NCBI RefSeq assembly: GCF_015350975.1
Contig: NZ_JADKRX010000001.1
Coordinates: forward strand, 372,001-436,000
Direction: 5' to 3'
From: Curtobacterium sp. VKM Ac-1395
GTDB taxonomy: Bacteria > Actinomycetota > Actinomycetes > Actinomycetales > Microbacteriaceae
Length of the DNA stretch: 64,000 nucleotides
The translations under genes were made by a program, and so were the position numbers. The notes under the pieces were generated by a model. The model saw only the letters and a list, made by a program, of their open reading frames with translations. It did no database searches and was not told the origin of the DNA. Positions 1 through 9,564 of the stretch are shown one piece after another (the stretch's first letter is position 1; each line of letters starts with the position of its first letter).

Positions 1-798
1 GAGGTGGACGTCCTCGTGCACTCGCTGAAGGACCTCCCCACCGCGCCGTACCCGGGGCTGACGATCGCCGCCGTGCCGAAGCGCGCTGACGCCCGCGACG
101 TCCTGGTCGCCAGGAACGCCGCCACGATCGACACCCTGCCCGAGCACGCCAAGGTCGGCACCGGGTCGCCCCGTCGCGCCGCGCAGCTCCGCGCGAAGCG
201 TCCGGACATCGACGTCGTCGACATCCGCGGCAACATCGACACCCGGCTCGGCCGGGTGCAGGACGACCTCGACGCCGTGGTGCTCGCCGCTGCCGGGCTC
301 GGCCGCATCGACCGCCTGGGTGAGGCCACCGAGCTGCTCGACCTCGGCTTCTGGCCGAGCGCGCCGGGTCAGGGGGCGCTGGCCATCGAGACCCGCGCGG
401 ACGAGACCGACCGCAACCTGCTCGCTGCGCTGCGCAAGATCGACCACGCCCCGACCCGCCTCACGGTGGCCGCGGAGCGCGAGGTCCTCGCCAAGCTCGA
501 GGCCGGCTGCTCGGCCCCGATCGGTGCCACGGCCATCGTCGACGCCGAGATGCTGCTCGTCTCCGCCACGGTCTACCGTCCCGACGGCACCGAGTACCGC
601 ACCGCGTCCCACGCCGCGGTCCTCGACGGCTCCCCGCAGGACCGTCTGGACGAGGCCCTCGAGGTCGGTGGCCGCGTCGCGACCGAGCTGCTCGAGAACG
701 GCGCTGGTGCGCTCGCCGACCTGGCCGACACCGTCGCCGAGGACACCACCGACGGCCCGTACACCGCTGGCCCGGGTCTCGCGACCCCGGCAGAGTAG
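1..798 (+). CDS. hemC: Porphobilinogen deaminase (hydroxymethylbilane synthase), 5' end outside window
   Basis: HemC joins four porphobilinogen molecules into hydroxymethylbilane in cytosolic heme synthesis. The window opens inside the gene: 265 codons are visible and roughly the first 50-60 residues are missing. The frame begins with the conserved block EVDVLVHSLKDLP, then shows GTGSPRR and DIRGNIDTRLGR, which bind the growing pyrrole chain. EAGCSAPIG contains the cysteine that carries the dipyrromethane cofactor. It is the first visible gene of a hemC-hemD-hemB-hemL operon; hemD follows after about 50 bases. Nothing looks unusual apart from the truncation by the window edge. Confidence 0.96.
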   Translation, partial: EVDVLVHSLKDLPTAPYPGLTIAAVPKRADARDVLVARNAATIDTLPEHAKVGTGSPRRAAQLRAKRPDIDVVDIRGNIDTRLGRVQDDLDAVVLAAAGLGRIDRLGEATELLDLGFWPSAPGQGALAIETRADETDRNLLAALRKIDHAPTRLTVAAEREVLAKLEAGCSAPIGATAIVDAEMLLVSATVYRPDGTEYRTASHAAVLDGSPQDRLDEALEVGGRVATELLENGAGALADLADTVAEDTTDGPYTAGPGLATPAE

Positions 799-850
799 GA
801 CGCCCACCACGAACTCCGCCGTCCCCGCCACGGACCAGGTCCCGCCACCG

Positions 851-1639
851 GTGGTCCTCGTCCCGCGCGGTGGCGCGTGGGGTGACCGGGTCGCAGCAGC
901 CGCACGCCAGCGCGGGCTCGACCCCGTGGTGGTGCCGCTCATCGCGACGGAGCCGCCGACTGACGCAGCGGCCCTCGACCGTGCTGTCCGTCGTCTGGTC
1001 GCCGCCGTCCCGGACAGGAGGGCCTCCTCGCCGTCCGCAGGCGCCGACCGGCCCGACGTGGCCGGGTACGCGTGGCTCGTGGTGACCAGTGCGACGGCCG
1101 TCACCGTGCTCGCCGGACGGGTGCCGAGCCTCCCGTCCGGTCTGCTGGTGGCAGCGGTCGGTGAGCCGACCGCGCGTGCCGCCCGTGCTGCGGGGTGGTC
1201 CGTCGACCTCGTGCCGCAGGACGCCTCGGCCGCCGCCCTCGTCGCTGCCCTGCCGGCGACCGACGGCGCGGTCCTCTTCCCCCGCTCGGAGATCGCTGCG
1301 CCCACCCTCGTGGACGGGCTGCGCGCCCGCGGGATCGCGGTCGACGACGTGGAGGCGTACCGTACCGTGGGGACCGGCGACGAGCCGGTCGCCCTCGACC
1401 CGGCGCCCGACGCGGTGCTCGTGACGAGCGGCAGTGTCGCCCGCGAGATCGCCCGCCGGATGACCCCGCTCGACCCCCGCACGCTCGTGGCCTGCATCGG
1501 TCCCGGCACCGCCACCGACGCCCGGACCGCCGGTCTGCCCGTCCACGTGGTGGCACCGAGCAGGTCCGCCGAAGCCCTCCTCGACGCCGTCGTCGAGGCA
1601 CTGCACCAACCCGCCCCCGATCAGGAAGGTCACCCGTGA
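851..1639 (+). CDS. hemD: Uroporphyrinogen-III synthase
   Basis: HemD cyclises hydroxymethylbilane to uroporphyrinogen III with inversion of ring D. The 262-residue product opens [14 protein letters not shown], typical of the family, and has the two-domain pattern of poorly conserved HemD proteins, including LVVTSATAV near residue 80 and [12 protein letters not shown] in the second half. The start is uncertain: the only good in-frame candidate after hemC is GTG at 851 behind a weak purine-rich stretch. The open frame extends upstream through hemC, but that part is out-of-frame translation. The stop TGA overlaps the GTG of hemB, indicating translational coupling. Confidence 0.88.
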   Translation: MVLVPRGGAWGDRVAAAARQRGLDPVVVPLIATEPPTDAAALDRAVRRLVAAVPDRRASSPSAGADRPDVAGYAWLVVTSATAVTVLAGRVPSLPSGLLVAAVGEPTARAARAAGWSVDLVPQDASAAALVAALPATDGAVLFPRSEIAAPTLVDGLRARGIAVDDVEAYRTVGTGDEPVALDPAPDAVLVTSGSVAREIARRMTPLDPRTLVACIGPGTATDARTAGLPVHVVAPSRSAEALLDAVVEALHQPAPDQEGHP

Positions 1640-2691
1640 CTGGACGCTTCCCGCAGGTCCGCCCCCGACGCCTGCGTGCCACCCCCGCCATGCGACGACT
1701 CGTCGCCGAGACCCGGCTGCACCCGGCCGAGCTCGTGCTGCCGATGTTCATCCGCGAAGGCGCCACCGACGCCGTCGACATCTCGAGCATGCCGGGCGTG
1801 CAGCAGCACTCGCTCGACTCGTTCCGTCGGGCGCTCGTGGGCGCGGCGGAGCAGGGCGTCGGCGGGGTCAACCTGTTCGGCGTGCCCGTCACGAAGGACG
1901 CGGACGGCTCCGGCGCGACCGACCCGGACGGCATCCTCAACGTCGCGATCCGCGTCGCTCGGCAGGAAGTGGGCGACGCCCTCGTCGTGCAGTCCGACCT
2001 GTGCCTCGACGAGTTCACCGACCACGGGCACTGCGGTGTGCTGGCAGCCGACGGCTCCGTCGACAACGACGCCACGCTGCTGCGCTACCGCGACATGGCG
2101 GTCGCCCAGGCCGAGGCGGGCGCCGAGCTCGTCTGCATGAGCGGCATGATGGACGGCCAGATCGCCGCCGCACGGGACGCCCTCGACGCCGCCGGGCACT
2201 CCGGCACCGCGCTGCTCGCCTACGCCGCCAAGTACGCGTCGGCGTTCTACGGGCCGTTCCGCGAGGCCGTGTCGTCCTCGCTCGTGGGGGACCGCCGGAC
2301 GTACCAGATCGACGCCGCCAACGGTCGACAGGGGCTGCGCGAGGTCGCACTCGACGTCGACGAGGGTGCGGACATCGTGATGGTGAAGCCCGCGATGAGC
2401 TACCTCGACGTCCTCGCCGAGACCGCGGCCACCTCGCCCGTGCCGGTCTGGGCGTACCAGATCTCCGGCGAGTACGCGATGATCACCGCGGCCGCCCAGA
2501 ACGGCTGGATCGACCGCGACGCCGCCGCCATGGAGTCGCTCGTCGGCATCAAGCGCGCCGGTGCGGACGCGATCCTGACCTACTTCGCCGTGGACATCGC
2601 GCGGAAGCTCAACGAGGAAGCGGGCCTCCGCACCTCGGGCAGCACCGCGGACGTCGCCGGCATCGCCTCGACCGGGAAGGCCCCCGAATGA
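1636..2691 (+). CDS. hemB: Delta-aminolevulinic acid dehydratase (porphobilinogen synthase)
   Basis: HemB condenses two 5-aminolevulinates to porphobilinogen. The 351-residue protein contains [15 protein letters not shown] (metal-site region, about residues 115-130; a mixture of the Cys-rich and Asp-type sites), the [17 protein letters not shown] lysine block and [10 protein letters not shown] with the Schiff-base lysine. The GTG start at 1636 is chosen because AGGAAGGT lies just upstream and the start overlaps the hemD stop (GTGA). The 3' end overlaps hemL in the same way (ATGA). Position and overlaps support co-translation of the whole pathway block. Confidence 0.96.
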   Translation: MTGRFPQVRPRRLRATPAMRRLVAETRLHPAELVLPMFIREGATDAVDISSMPGVQQHSLDSFRRALVGAAEQGVGGVNLFGVPVTKDADGSGATDPDGILNVAIRVARQEVGDALVVQSDLCLDEFTDHGHCGVLAADGSVDNDATLLRYRDMAVAQAEAGAELVCMSGMMDGQIAAARDALDAAGHSGTALLAYAAKYASAFYGPFREAVSSSLVGDRRTYQIDAANGRQGLREVALDVDEGADIVMVKPAMSYLDVLAETAATSPVPVWAYQISGEYAMITAAAQNGWIDRDAAAMESLVGIKRAGADAILTYFAVDIARKLNEEAGLRTSGSTADVAGIASTGKAPE

Positions 2692-4031
2692 CCACGGCAC
2701 CGACCACGAACGGCCAGCTCTTCAGCCGGGCCAAGAACAGCATCCCGGGTGGCGTGAACTCGCCGGTCCGTGCGTACGGCTCGGTCGGCGGCACGCCCCG
2801 CTTCCTCGTCTCCGCGAAGGGCGCGTACGTCACCGACGCCGAGGGCCGCGAGTACGTGGACCTCGTCGCCTCGTGGGGCCCGGCGATCCTCGGGCACGCG
2901 CACCCGGGCACCGTCGAGGCCGTGCAGCAGGCCGCCGCGCGCGGGCTGTCCTTCGGGGCGTCCACGCCGGGGGAGACCGAGCTCGCCGAGCTCGTGAAGC
3001 AGCGGGTGTCGGTCGACGGCGACGGTCCGATCGAGAAGCTCCGCATGGTGTCCACCGGCACCGAGGCCACGATGACGGCGATCCGTCTGGCCCGCGGCTA
3101 CACCGGTCGTGACCTCCTGGTGAAGTTCGCCGGGCACTACCACGGCCACTCCGACTCGCTGCTGGCCGAGGCCGGCTCGGGCGTCGCGACGCTCTCGATG
3201 CCGGGCAGCGCGGGCATCACCGCCGAGACGGCCGCGCAGACGCTCGTGCTGCCGTACAACGACCTCGACGCCGTCCGTGCCGCGTTCGACACCCACTCCG
3301 AGCGCATCGCCGCCGTCATCGTCGAGAGCGCCGCCGCCAACATGGGCGTCCTGGCACCCGATCGCGGCTTCAACCGTGAGCTCGCCCGGATCACGCAGGC
3401 GCAGGGCGCGCTGCTCATCGTCGACGAGGTGCTGACCGGCTTCCGTGTCGGTGCGGCCGGCTGGTGGGGCCTCGAGGCCTCGAAGGTCGTCCCCGACGGC
3501 GCCGGGTGGAAGCCCGACCTGATCACGTTCGGCAAGGTCATCGGCGGCGGCATGCCCCTCGCCGCCCTCGGCGGGCGTCGCGAGGTCATGGACTTCCTCG
3601 CTCCGCTCGGCCCCGTCTACCAGGCGGGCACCCTGTCCGGGAACCCGATCGCGGTCGCCGCGGGCATCGCCACGCTCCGGGCCGCGACGCCAGAGGTGTA
3701 CGCGCACCTCGACCGCACCGCGGCGACCATCGCGGCCGCGACGAGCGAGGCACTCTCCGCCGAGGGCGTCGCCCACAGCGTGCAGCGTGCCGGCAACCTG
3801 TTCTCGTTCGCGTTCTCCGAGCAGGCGCCGCGCAACTACGACGACGTCCGCGCGCAGGACGTCTGGCGGTACGCGCCGTTCTTCCACGCGATGCTCGACG
3901 CCGGGGTGACCCTGCCGCCGAGCGTGTTCGAGGCGTGGTTCGTCACCGCGGCCCACGACGAGCGTGCCGTCGGCCGAGTGCTCGACGCGCTGCCGGGTGC
4001 GGCGAAGGCTGCGGCGGCCGCGACGGCCTGA
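2688..4031 (+). CDS. hemL: Glutamate-1-semialdehyde 2,1-aminomutase
   Basis: HemL is a PLP enzyme that isomerises glutamate-1-semialdehyde to 5-aminolevulinate, the C5-route precursor for HemB. At 447 residues it has family length. Visible motifs are [12 protein letters not shown] near the N-terminus, [15 protein letters not shown], the HYHGHSD block, [11 protein letters not shown], and [13 protein letters not shown] with the PLP lysine at about residue 283. The ATG overlaps the hemB stop. It is the last gene of the operon; the next gene is on the opposite strand beyond a repeat-containing gap of about 165 bases. Confidence 0.97.
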   Translation: MTTAPTTNGQLFSRAKNSIPGGVNSPVRAYGSVGGTPRFLVSAKGAYVTDAEGREYVDLVASWGPAILGHAHPGTVEAVQQAAARGLSFGASTPGETELAELVKQRVSVDGDGPIEKLRMVSTGTEATMTAIRLARGYTGRDLLVKFAGHYHGHSDSLLAEAGSGVATLSMPGSAGITAETAAQTLVLPYNDLDAVRAAFDTHSERIAAVIVESAAANMGVLAPDRGFNRELARITQAQGALLIVDEVLTGFRVGAAGWWGLEASKVVPDGAGWKPDLITFGKVIGGGMPLAALGGRREVMDFLAPLGPVYQAGTLSGNPIAVAAGIATLRAATPEVYAHLDRTAATIAAATSEALSAEGVAHSVQRAGNLFSFAFSEQAPRNYDDVRAQDVWRYAPFFHAMLDAGVTLPPSVFEAWFVTAAHDERAVGRVLDALPGAAKAAAAATA

Positions 4032-4088
4032 CGCGGGACGCCGTGCGGGCGTCTCGCCGGGTCTCCGGTGTCTCGCCCGTGCGTGTTG

Positions 4089-4158
4089 GCAAAACGCCGG
4101 TGTCTTGCCAAGACGCCGCAGGTGTTCGCGGCGTATCGCCCAGACACCGGTGTCTTGC
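4089..4158. repeat. 70-bp palindromic interspersed repeat, copy 1
   Basis: The element has inverted ends: GCAAAACGCCGGTGT on the left and ACACCGGTGTCTTGC on the right, with an inner CGCCGC/GCGGCG pair. A second copy of identical length at 20018-20087 aligns with it end to end, with conserved termini and inner stem and a variable spacer. It sits between hemL and the convergent ABC gene. It resembles a REP/BIME-type intergenic palindrome that could form a cruciform or an RNA hairpin. Confidence 0.7.
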
Positions 4159-4197
4159 GGACTCTCACGTCCCGCCGCACGTCGCGACCTGGGCGCG

Positions 4198-5049
4198 TCA
4201 CGCCCCGTGTGACGGCCGGGAGGCTCCACTCGGCTCCGCAGCGCGGCGTGCGTGCCAGCGGCCCCCGTCCCGCACGATCGCGAGGGGGAAGTCGAACGCG
4301 TGGGACACCGCCGCCGACGTGATGACCTCGTCCGCGGGACCCTGCGCCACCGCGGCACCGTCCCGCAGCAGGAGCGCGTGCGAGGTCGAGGTCGGCAGGT
4401 CCTCGAGGTGGTGGGTGACCATCACGCTCCCGAGCTCGGGATGCCGCTGACGGAGGGCGTCGACGGTGTCGAGCAGGTGCTCGCGGGCGGCGACGTCGAG
4501 CCCCGTCGCGGGTTCGTCGAGGAGCAGCAGCTCGGGCTGTGCCATGAGCGCGCGGGCGATCAGCGCACGACCCCGTTCCCCCTGCGACAGCACGGGCCAG
4601 CGGGCGTCGCTCCGGGCAGAGAGCCCGACGTCGGCGATGTGCTGCTCGGCGCGCTCGACCTGGTCCTCCGTGGGGGTCCACCGTGTCATCAGGTCCGTCG
4701 TGCCCGTCAGCCCGGTGAGCACGGTCTCGCGCACGGTCAGCGGCGAGAGCATCCGGTGACGCGGGTCGACGTGGCCGATGCGCTCACGGAGGGCCCGGAC
4801 GTCGACGCGACCCAGGCGGTTCCCGAGGATCTCGACGGTGCCGGCCGAGGGGTGCCCGGTGGCGCCGAGCACGGCGAGCAGGGTCGACTTGCCGGCACCG
4901 TTCGGCCCGAGGAGCGCCCAGTGCTCCCCGCGCCGGACGGTCAGGTCGATGTCGTGCAGCAGGTCACGGCCCGAGCGCGTCACGCGGACACCCTCGGTGT
5001 GCAGGAGGACGGAGTTCACCACCCCATCGTCGCCCATCCGGAGACCCAT
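4198..5049 (-). CDS. ABC transporter ATP-binding protein
   Basis: A 283-residue single-domain ABC ATPase. It shows Walker A GPNGAGKST (about residues 48-56), a Q-loop-like region replaced by HVDPRHRML, the signature LSQGERGRALIARAL, Walker B LLLLDEPATGLD and the switch histidine in VMVTHHLEDLP. The layout resembles ATPases of iron-siderophore or ModF-like systems, but no permease or binding protein is adjacent, so it may act alone or with a distant partner. The start is ambiguous: two ATGs (5049, 5037) and a GTG pair lie within ten codons, inside a small tandem repeat of GGTCTCCGGATG. Confidence 0.88.
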   Translation of the reverse strand: MGLRMGDDGVVNSVLLHTEGVRVTRSGRDLLHDIDLTVRRGEHWALLGPNGAGKSTLLAVLGATGHPSAGTVEILGNRLGRVDVRALRERIGHVDPRHRMLSPLTVRETVLTGLTGTTDLMTRWTPTEDQVERAEQHIADVGLSARSDARWPVLSQGERGRALIARALMAQPELLLLDEPATGLDVAAREHLLDTVDALRQRHPELGSVMVTHHLEDLPTSTSHALLLRDGAAVAQGPADEVITSAAVSHAFDFPLAIVRDGGRWHARRAAEPSGASRPSHGA

Positions 5050-5080
5050 CCGGAGACCGGTCCGGTCCCCGTCGCGGGTG

Positions 5081-5749
5081 TCAGTCCCGCGCGGCGCGGA
5101 GCGTCTGCAGGTGGTCGTCGAGCGTCCGGGCGAGGGCGCGGATCACGGCGGCGGCTGCTTCCCCGTCGCGCCCGGTCACGGCGGCCCGGAGCGGGTCGAG
5201 GGCCTGCTTGACGTCCCAGAAGATGAACTCCTCGGCAGTCAGTGCGAGGAACTGCACGCGCGGGACGAGCGAACCCGTGAAGGTCTCGAGCAGCGCGTTG
5301 TCGGTCGCGCGCACGAGCAGGACCAGCAGGGCGGTGAGGTCGCGGTTGACCGCGCGGTCCTCGGCCTCGGCGTGGGAACGCAGGTCCTCGATGATGCCCA
5401 GCGCGGCCTTCTCGCCGGCGGCGTCGAGCTTCGGGACACCCCAGCGGGCACCGAGCTCGGCGAACCCGAGCATCACCTGGAGTGCGTCGTCGAACTGCTT
5501 CGCCGAGGGGGTGGCGATGCGGGTGTAGCGGTTCGCCTCCATGTCGACGAGGCCGTAGTCGACGAGCTTCGCGATCGCCTCGCGGATCGGCGTGCGACTG
5601 ACGCCGAGCCACCGGACGAGCTCGTCGTCGTTGAGCCGCTCACCCGCCTGGAGCGTGCCGTCCTGGATCGCGGCGAGCATCTTCTCGAGCACGACGTCGC
5701 GCAGCAGCTTGCGCGGGGAGTTCTCGACGGTCGACTTGGGTACCGGCAT
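5081..5749 (-). CDS. GntR family transcriptional regulator (FCD-type)
   Basis: A 222-residue regulator with an N-terminal winged helix (LLRDVVLEKMLAAIQDG, then VRWLGVSRTPIREAIAKL as the recognition region, residues about 15-65) and an all-helical C-terminal effector domain of about 140 residues typical of FadR/FCD regulators. The effector is unknown. The start at 5749 is preferred over an upstream ATG because GAGGAG lies nine bases before it. It lies between two minus-strand genes; no metabolic target is evident from the neighbours. Confidence 0.9.
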   Translation of the reverse strand: MPVPKSTVENSPRKLLRDVVLEKMLAAIQDGTLQAGERLNDDELVRWLGVSRTPIREAIAKLVDYGLVDMEANRYTRIATPSAKQFDDALQVMLGFAELGARWGVPKLDAAGEKAALGIIEDLRSHAEAEDRAVNRDLTALLVLLVRATDNALLETFTGSLVPRVQFLALTAEEFIFWDVKQALDPLRAAVTGRDGEAAAAVIRALARTLDDHLQTLRAARD

Positions 5750-5836
5750 TCCGGACTCCTCACGTGACGGACGGTCTTGTATCCCACATCCTAACGAGGC
5801 ATTCGGCAAACGCTTGCGAAAACACGGCCGAGCGGC

Positions 5837-6814
5837 TCAGCGACGCACGTCGACGATCGTCCGACCGCGCACGGCACCGGCGAGGACGTCCGGCCCGATG
5901 GCGATCGCGTCCTCGAGTCCGACCGTGCGGGTGACCCGGGCGAGCAGCCGTGGGTCGAGCTCGTCGGCGAGCAGGTCCCAGGCCTGCCGACGGAGCGCGG
6001 CGGGGGCGTCGACCGAGTTGATCCCGAGCAGGGAGACCCCGCGCAGGATGAACGGCAGCACGGTGGTCGGCAGCTGCACGTCCTGCGCCAGCCCGCACGC
6101 CGTCACCGCTCCGCCCCACCGGGTCGACGCGAGCAGGTTGGCGAGGGTCGCCCCGCCGACGCTGTCCACGGCACCGGCCCACGCGGCCTTCTGCATCGGT
6201 TTGCCCGGTTCACTGATCGAGGCACGGTCGATGACGTCCGTCGCGCCGAGCTCCTGCAGGGACGCCCGGTTCGTCACCCGCCCGGTCGAGGCGGTCACCG
6301 TGTACCCACGGGCTGCGAGCAGCGGGATCGCGACCGAACCCACGCCGCCCGAGGCGCCGGTCACGACGACGGGGCCGTCGGTCGGGGCCACGAAGCGTGC
6401 GAGCGCCAGCACGCTCAGCGCAGCCGTGAAGCCGGCCGTGCCGATCGCGGCGGCGAAGTCGTCGGACACGGCGTCGGGGAGCACCACGAGCGACGCCGCG
6501 GGGACGACCGCCTGCGAGGTCCAGCCGCCGTGCCGGGTCTCGCCGGCGCCGGCACCGTTGAGCGTGACCCGGTCGCCGATCGCGACGTCGTGCACGCCCG
6601 GCCCGACGGCGGCGACGGTGCCGACCACGTCCACGCCGGGCACCAGCGGGTCGATCCGGGCGACGCCGGGGTCGCCCGCGAGGGCGAGACCGTCCTTGTA
6701 GTTCACGCTCGAGTACGTGACGTCGACCAGCGCCTCGCCCTCGCCGGGGTCGGGGACGTCGACCTCGGTGACGGTCGGGGCGGCGGAACGGGAGACGAGG
6801 ACGGCGCGGCTCAT
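5837..6814 (-). CDS. MDR superfamily oxidoreductase, YhdH/AcuI type (acrylyl-CoA reductase-like)
   Basis: A 325-residue zinc-independent medium-chain dehydrogenase. The N-terminal block SSVNYKDGLALAG and PGVDVVGTV are hallmarks of the YhdH/AcuI group; VVVTGASGGVGSVAIPLLA (about residues 148-166) is the NADPH-binding Rossmann loop, and TTVLPFILRGVSLLGINSV is the subfamily C-terminal signature. Characterised members reduce acryloyl-CoA to propionyl-CoA with NADPH; the substrate here is not shown. A CGAGCCTCC repeat unit lies just upstream of the start, at 6831. Confidence 0.88.
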   Translation of the reverse strand: MSRAVLVSRSAAPTVTEVDVPDPGEGEALVDVTYSSVNYKDGLALAGDPGVARIDPLVPGVDVVGTVAAVGPGVHDVAIGDRVTLNGAGAGETRHGGWTSQAVVPAASLVVLPDAVSDDFAAAIGTAGFTAALSVLALARFVAPTDGPVVVTGASGGVGSVAIPLLAARGYTVTASTGRVTNRASLQELGATDVIDRASISEPGKPMQKAAWAGAVDSVGGATLANLLASTRWGGAVTACGLAQDVQLPTTVLPFILRGVSLLGINSVDAPAALRRQAWDLLADELDPRLLARVTRTVGLEDAIAIGPDVLAGAVRGRTIVDVRR

Positions 6815-6884
6815 GCGCCGGACGCTACCCCGAGCCTCCCGACCGGGCGCGACGGCGACCGCCGCCGCGACGGCGCGCCCCGAG

Positions 6885-7913
6885 TCAGCCGAACAGGATC
6901 GCGGCCTCGTCGAACCGCGACTGCGGCACCGTCTTCAGCTCGCCGAGCGCGTCCTCGAACGACACGTGCACGATCTCGGTCCCGCGCAGCGCGACCATGC
7001 GGCCCCAGCGCTGCTCGACCACGGAGTCGACGGCGGCGAGCCCGAGCCGCGTCGACAGCACCCGGTCGTAGGCGGTGGGCGTGCCACCGCGCTGGATGTG
7101 GCCCAGCGTGGTCGCCCGGGTCTCGATGCCGGTCATCTCCTCGATGAGCGGCGCGAGGCGCTCCCCGATCCCGCCGAGGCGCGGCCGACCGAAGGCGTCG
7201 AGGCCGCGCTCCGAGTGGGCGTTGTCCTCGTGGTCGGGGACGAAGCCCTCGGCGACGACGACGAGCGGGGCGCGTCCGCGGTCGTAGGCGGAACGGACCC
7301 ACGAGGCGATCTGGTCGAGCGACGTCTTCTGCTCGGGGATCAGGATCGCGTGCGCGCCGGCGGCCATGCCCGACTGCAGCGCGATCCAGCCGACGTGCCG
7401 GCCCATCACCTCGGCGACCATGCAGCGTGAGTGCGACTCGCCGGTGGTGCGGAGGCGGTCCATGGCCTCGGTCGCGATCTCCACCGCGGTGTCGAAGCCG
7501 AACGTGTAGTCCGTGGCGCCGAGGTCGTTGTCGACGGTCTTCGGCACGCCGACGATCTTCAGCCCCGCGTCCGTCAGGCGCTTCGCCGCGGCCAGGGTGC
7601 CCTCGCCGCCGATCGCGATGATGGCGTCGATGCCGTGCCGGGTGAGCACGCGCTCGATGTTCTCGACGCCGCCGTTCGGGCCCTCGAAGGGGTTCGTGCG
7701 GCTGGTGCCGAGGATCGTCCCGCCCTGCTTGGCGATGCCCTGGATGTCCTTGCGCCCGAGCGGGACGATGTCGCCCTCGACGACGCCGCGCCAGCCGTCC
7801 CGGAAGCCCACGAACTCGTACCCGTGGATCGCGATGCCCTTCAGGACCGCAGCCCGGATGACGGCGTTGAGGCCGGGGCAGTCGCCGCCGGAGGTGAGGA
7901 TGCCGATGCGCAT
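6885..7913 (-). CDS. pfkA: 6-phosphofructokinase
   Basis: Catalyses phosphorylation of fructose 6-phosphate in glycolysis. The 342-residue protein starts MRIGILTSGGDCPGLNAVIR, with the nucleotide loop. AIGGEGTLAA keeps the glycine that goes with ATP use, whereas PKTVDND carries the lysine typical of group III actinobacterial enzymes; VMGRHVGWIAL and VVVAEGF follow. ATP dependence is the best guess, PPi dependence less likely. The start at 7913 is the conserved methionine; the open frame extends further upstream without homology. Divergent from the glycosylase gene, sharing a 76-bp promoter region. Confidence 0.95.
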   Translation of the reverse strand: MRIGILTSGGDCPGLNAVIRAAVLKGIAIHGYEFVGFRDGWRGVVEGDIVPLGRKDIQGIAKQGGTILGTSRTNPFEGPNGGVENIERVLTRHGIDAIIAIGGEGTLAAAKRLTDAGLKIVGVPKTVDNDLGATDYTFGFDTAVEIATEAMDRLRTTGESHSRCMVAEVMGRHVGWIALQSGMAAGAHAILIPEQKTSLDQIASWVRSAYDRGRAPLVVVAEGFVPDHEDNAHSERGLDAFGRPRLGGIGERLAPLIEEMTGIETRATTLGHIQRGGTPTAYDRVLSTRLGLAAVDSVVEQRWGRMVALRGTEIVHVSFEDALGELKTVPQSRFDEAAILFG

Positions 7914-7989
7914 GATGGGGACTTCCGGTGTCGGGTGGGTGGGACGGGTCCCATCTTGGCTGACGGTGGTTTCGCTTACCATCCCTGTC

Positions 7990-8940
7990 ATGCAGCAGGT
8001 CCGTCTCGAGTCGCGTCCCACGGGCGGCGCGCGTCTCGACACGGTCTACCGTCCAGGAGGCCCACTGGACCTGGCAGCGACCCTCCGGCCCCTGCAGCGC
8101 GGCTCCGGCGACCCGGCCTTCCGGGTGGTCGGGTCCGACGTGTGGCTCGCGCTCCGCACGCCGGTGGGCCCCGCCTCCGTGCTGCTCCGGCGGACCGGGG
8201 ACGCGGTGGCGATCTCGACGTGGGGCGACGGCGCCGCGTGGGCGCTCGAGCACGCCCCGGACCTGCTCGGCCGCGGGGACGACTGGTCCGACCTCGACGT
8301 CACGGCGCACCGGTTCCTCGCCGACGCCCACCACCGGCAGCCCGGGCTCCGGCTGTGCCGCACGAACACCGTCGTCGCGATGCTCGTGCCGGCGATCATG
8401 GAGCAGAAGGTCACCTCGCGACAGGCCTGGGGCGCGTGGCGGTACCTGCTGCGGCGCCACGGCACGCCGGCTCCCGGGCCGGCACCCGACGGCATGGTCG
8501 TCCCACCGTCCGCCGAGGAATGGGCCCGCATCCCGAGCTGGGAGTGGCACCGTGCGGGCATCGAACCCGGTCGCAGCGCCACGGTCATGCGGGCGGTCAA
8601 GGTCGCGGCGTCGCTCGAGCGCACCCTGTCCCTCGGTCGCGGTGGGGCCGTCGTCGCCGCGCGGCTGCAGTCGATCCCGGGCATCGGGGTGTGGACGGCC
8701 GCGGAGACCACGCAGCGCTCCCACGGCGACCCGGACTCCCCGAGCGTCGGGGACTTCCACGTGCCGGCGCTCGTCGGGTGGGCGCTGACGGGCGGTCCGG
8801 TCGACGACGACGGCATGCTCGAGCTGCTCGAGCCGTGGCGTGGGCACCGGCACCGCGTCGTCCGGCTGATCGGCGGCAGCGGCTTCCGGAAGCCGGCGTT
8901 CGGGCCGCGCATGACGATCCAGGACCACCGCCACCACTGA
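7990..8940 (+). CDS. DNA-3-methyladenine glycosylase II-like protein (HhH-GPD superfamily)
   Basis: A base-excision repair glycosylase of 316 residues. Residues about 130-290 hold the helix-hairpin-helix module: LVPAIMEQKVTSRQAWGAW, then LQSIPGIGVWTAAETTQ (hairpin) and the Gly/Pro-rich loop ending SVGDFHVP, where the aspartate is the expected catalytic residue. Such enzymes excise alkylated purines. The N-terminal 120 residues resemble the AlkA-type domain but are poorly conserved. Divergent from pfkA; the MarR gene is convergent 30 bases downstream. Confidence 0.85.
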   Translation: MQQVRLESRPTGGARLDTVYRPGGPLDLAATLRPLQRGSGDPAFRVVGSDVWLALRTPVGPASVLLRRTGDAVAISTWGDGAAWALEHAPDLLGRGDDWSDLDVTAHRFLADAHHRQPGLRLCRTNTVVAMLVPAIMEQKVTSRQAWGAWRYLLRRHGTPAPGPAPDGMVVPPSAEEWARIPSWEWHRAGIEPGRSATVMRAVKVAASLERTLSLGRGGAVVAARLQSIPGIGVWTAAETTQRSHGDPDSPSVGDFHVPALVGWALTGGPVDDDGMLELLEPWRGHRHRVVRLIGGSGFRKPAFGPRMTIQDHRHH

Positions 8941-8970
8941 CGGCGGTGCTCGGGCCGGGTGGCCTGCTGC

Positions 8971-9435
8971 TCAGTCGACCAGGTCGGCCGGGCCCAGCGC
9001 GCTCTCGAGCCGGGCGCTGACGGACCGCAGCGTGTCCGCGTCACCGGCCACGGGCCTCCAGAACAGCTGCTCGAGTGCCGCGGTGTGTGCGCGGATGCCG
9101 GCGAGCACGGCGCGACGCCCGTCGGGGGTCATCACGACCCAGCTGCCACGGCCGTCGGTCGGGCAGTCCGTCCGCTCGACGAGCCCGCGGGAGACCATGC
9201 GGGTGACCTGGTGGCTGACGCGTGACTTCTCCCAGCCGATGCCCGCCGCGACGTCGCGCACACGCAGACGGTGGTCGACCTGGCGGTGCAGCCCGATGAG
9301 GATCTCGAACTCGGGCGTGGAGATCCCGGCGCCCTGCTGCACGGCGTGGTCGAGCGCCCGGTCCAGTCGTCGCCAGACGTCGTGGTACGCGTCCCATGTG
9401 GCCCAGTCGCGGTCCACGTCGCCCTGCTTCGACAT
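8971..9435 (-). CDS. MarR family transcriptional regulator
   Basis: A 154-residue winged-helix dimeric regulator. STPEFEILIGL, VRDVAAGIGWEKSRVSHQVTRM (recognition helix) and GLVERTDCPTDGRGSWVVMTPDG (wing) are typical MarR features at residues about 35-105. The start at 9435 is the methionine at the head of the conserved domain; fifteen further upstream codons lack homology. The gene is divergent from the PutA-like gene with 129 bases between, so it may control that gene. This is inferred from position only. Confidence 0.9.
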   Translation of the reverse strand: MSKQGDVDRDWATWDAYHDVWRRLDRALDHAVQQGAGISTPEFEILIGLHRQVDHRLRVRDVAAGIGWEKSRVSHQVTRMVSRGLVERTDCPTDGRGSWVVMTPDGRRAVLAGIRAHTAALEQLFWRPVAGDADTLRSVSARLESALGPADLVD

Positions 9436-9564
9436 GTCGTCAGCGTATCCATGCGGACGGGTCCTCGCGGGCAGGATCATCCACCAGGATGACGCTCAGC
9501 TGACTCTTCGCCGTCGTCCGGCGTGCTCCGAGGTCATGCCGGTGCGTCGCCATACGATCGATCC

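Noticed and set aside
320-850. Upstream extension of the hemD frame through hemC
   Set aside because: This part is an out-of-frame reading of hemC and gives an Arg/Pro/Ser-rich sequence; the HemD fold begins near 851.
461-1633. Long minus-strand frame over hemC-hemD
   Set aside because: Gly/Arg/His-rich shadow of the forward heme genes with no homology.
5802-5820. LacI-like operator TTCGGCAAACGCTTGCGAA upstream of the GntR gene
   Set aside because: Symmetry is only partial (about six of nine positions) and there is no LacI-type gene nearby.
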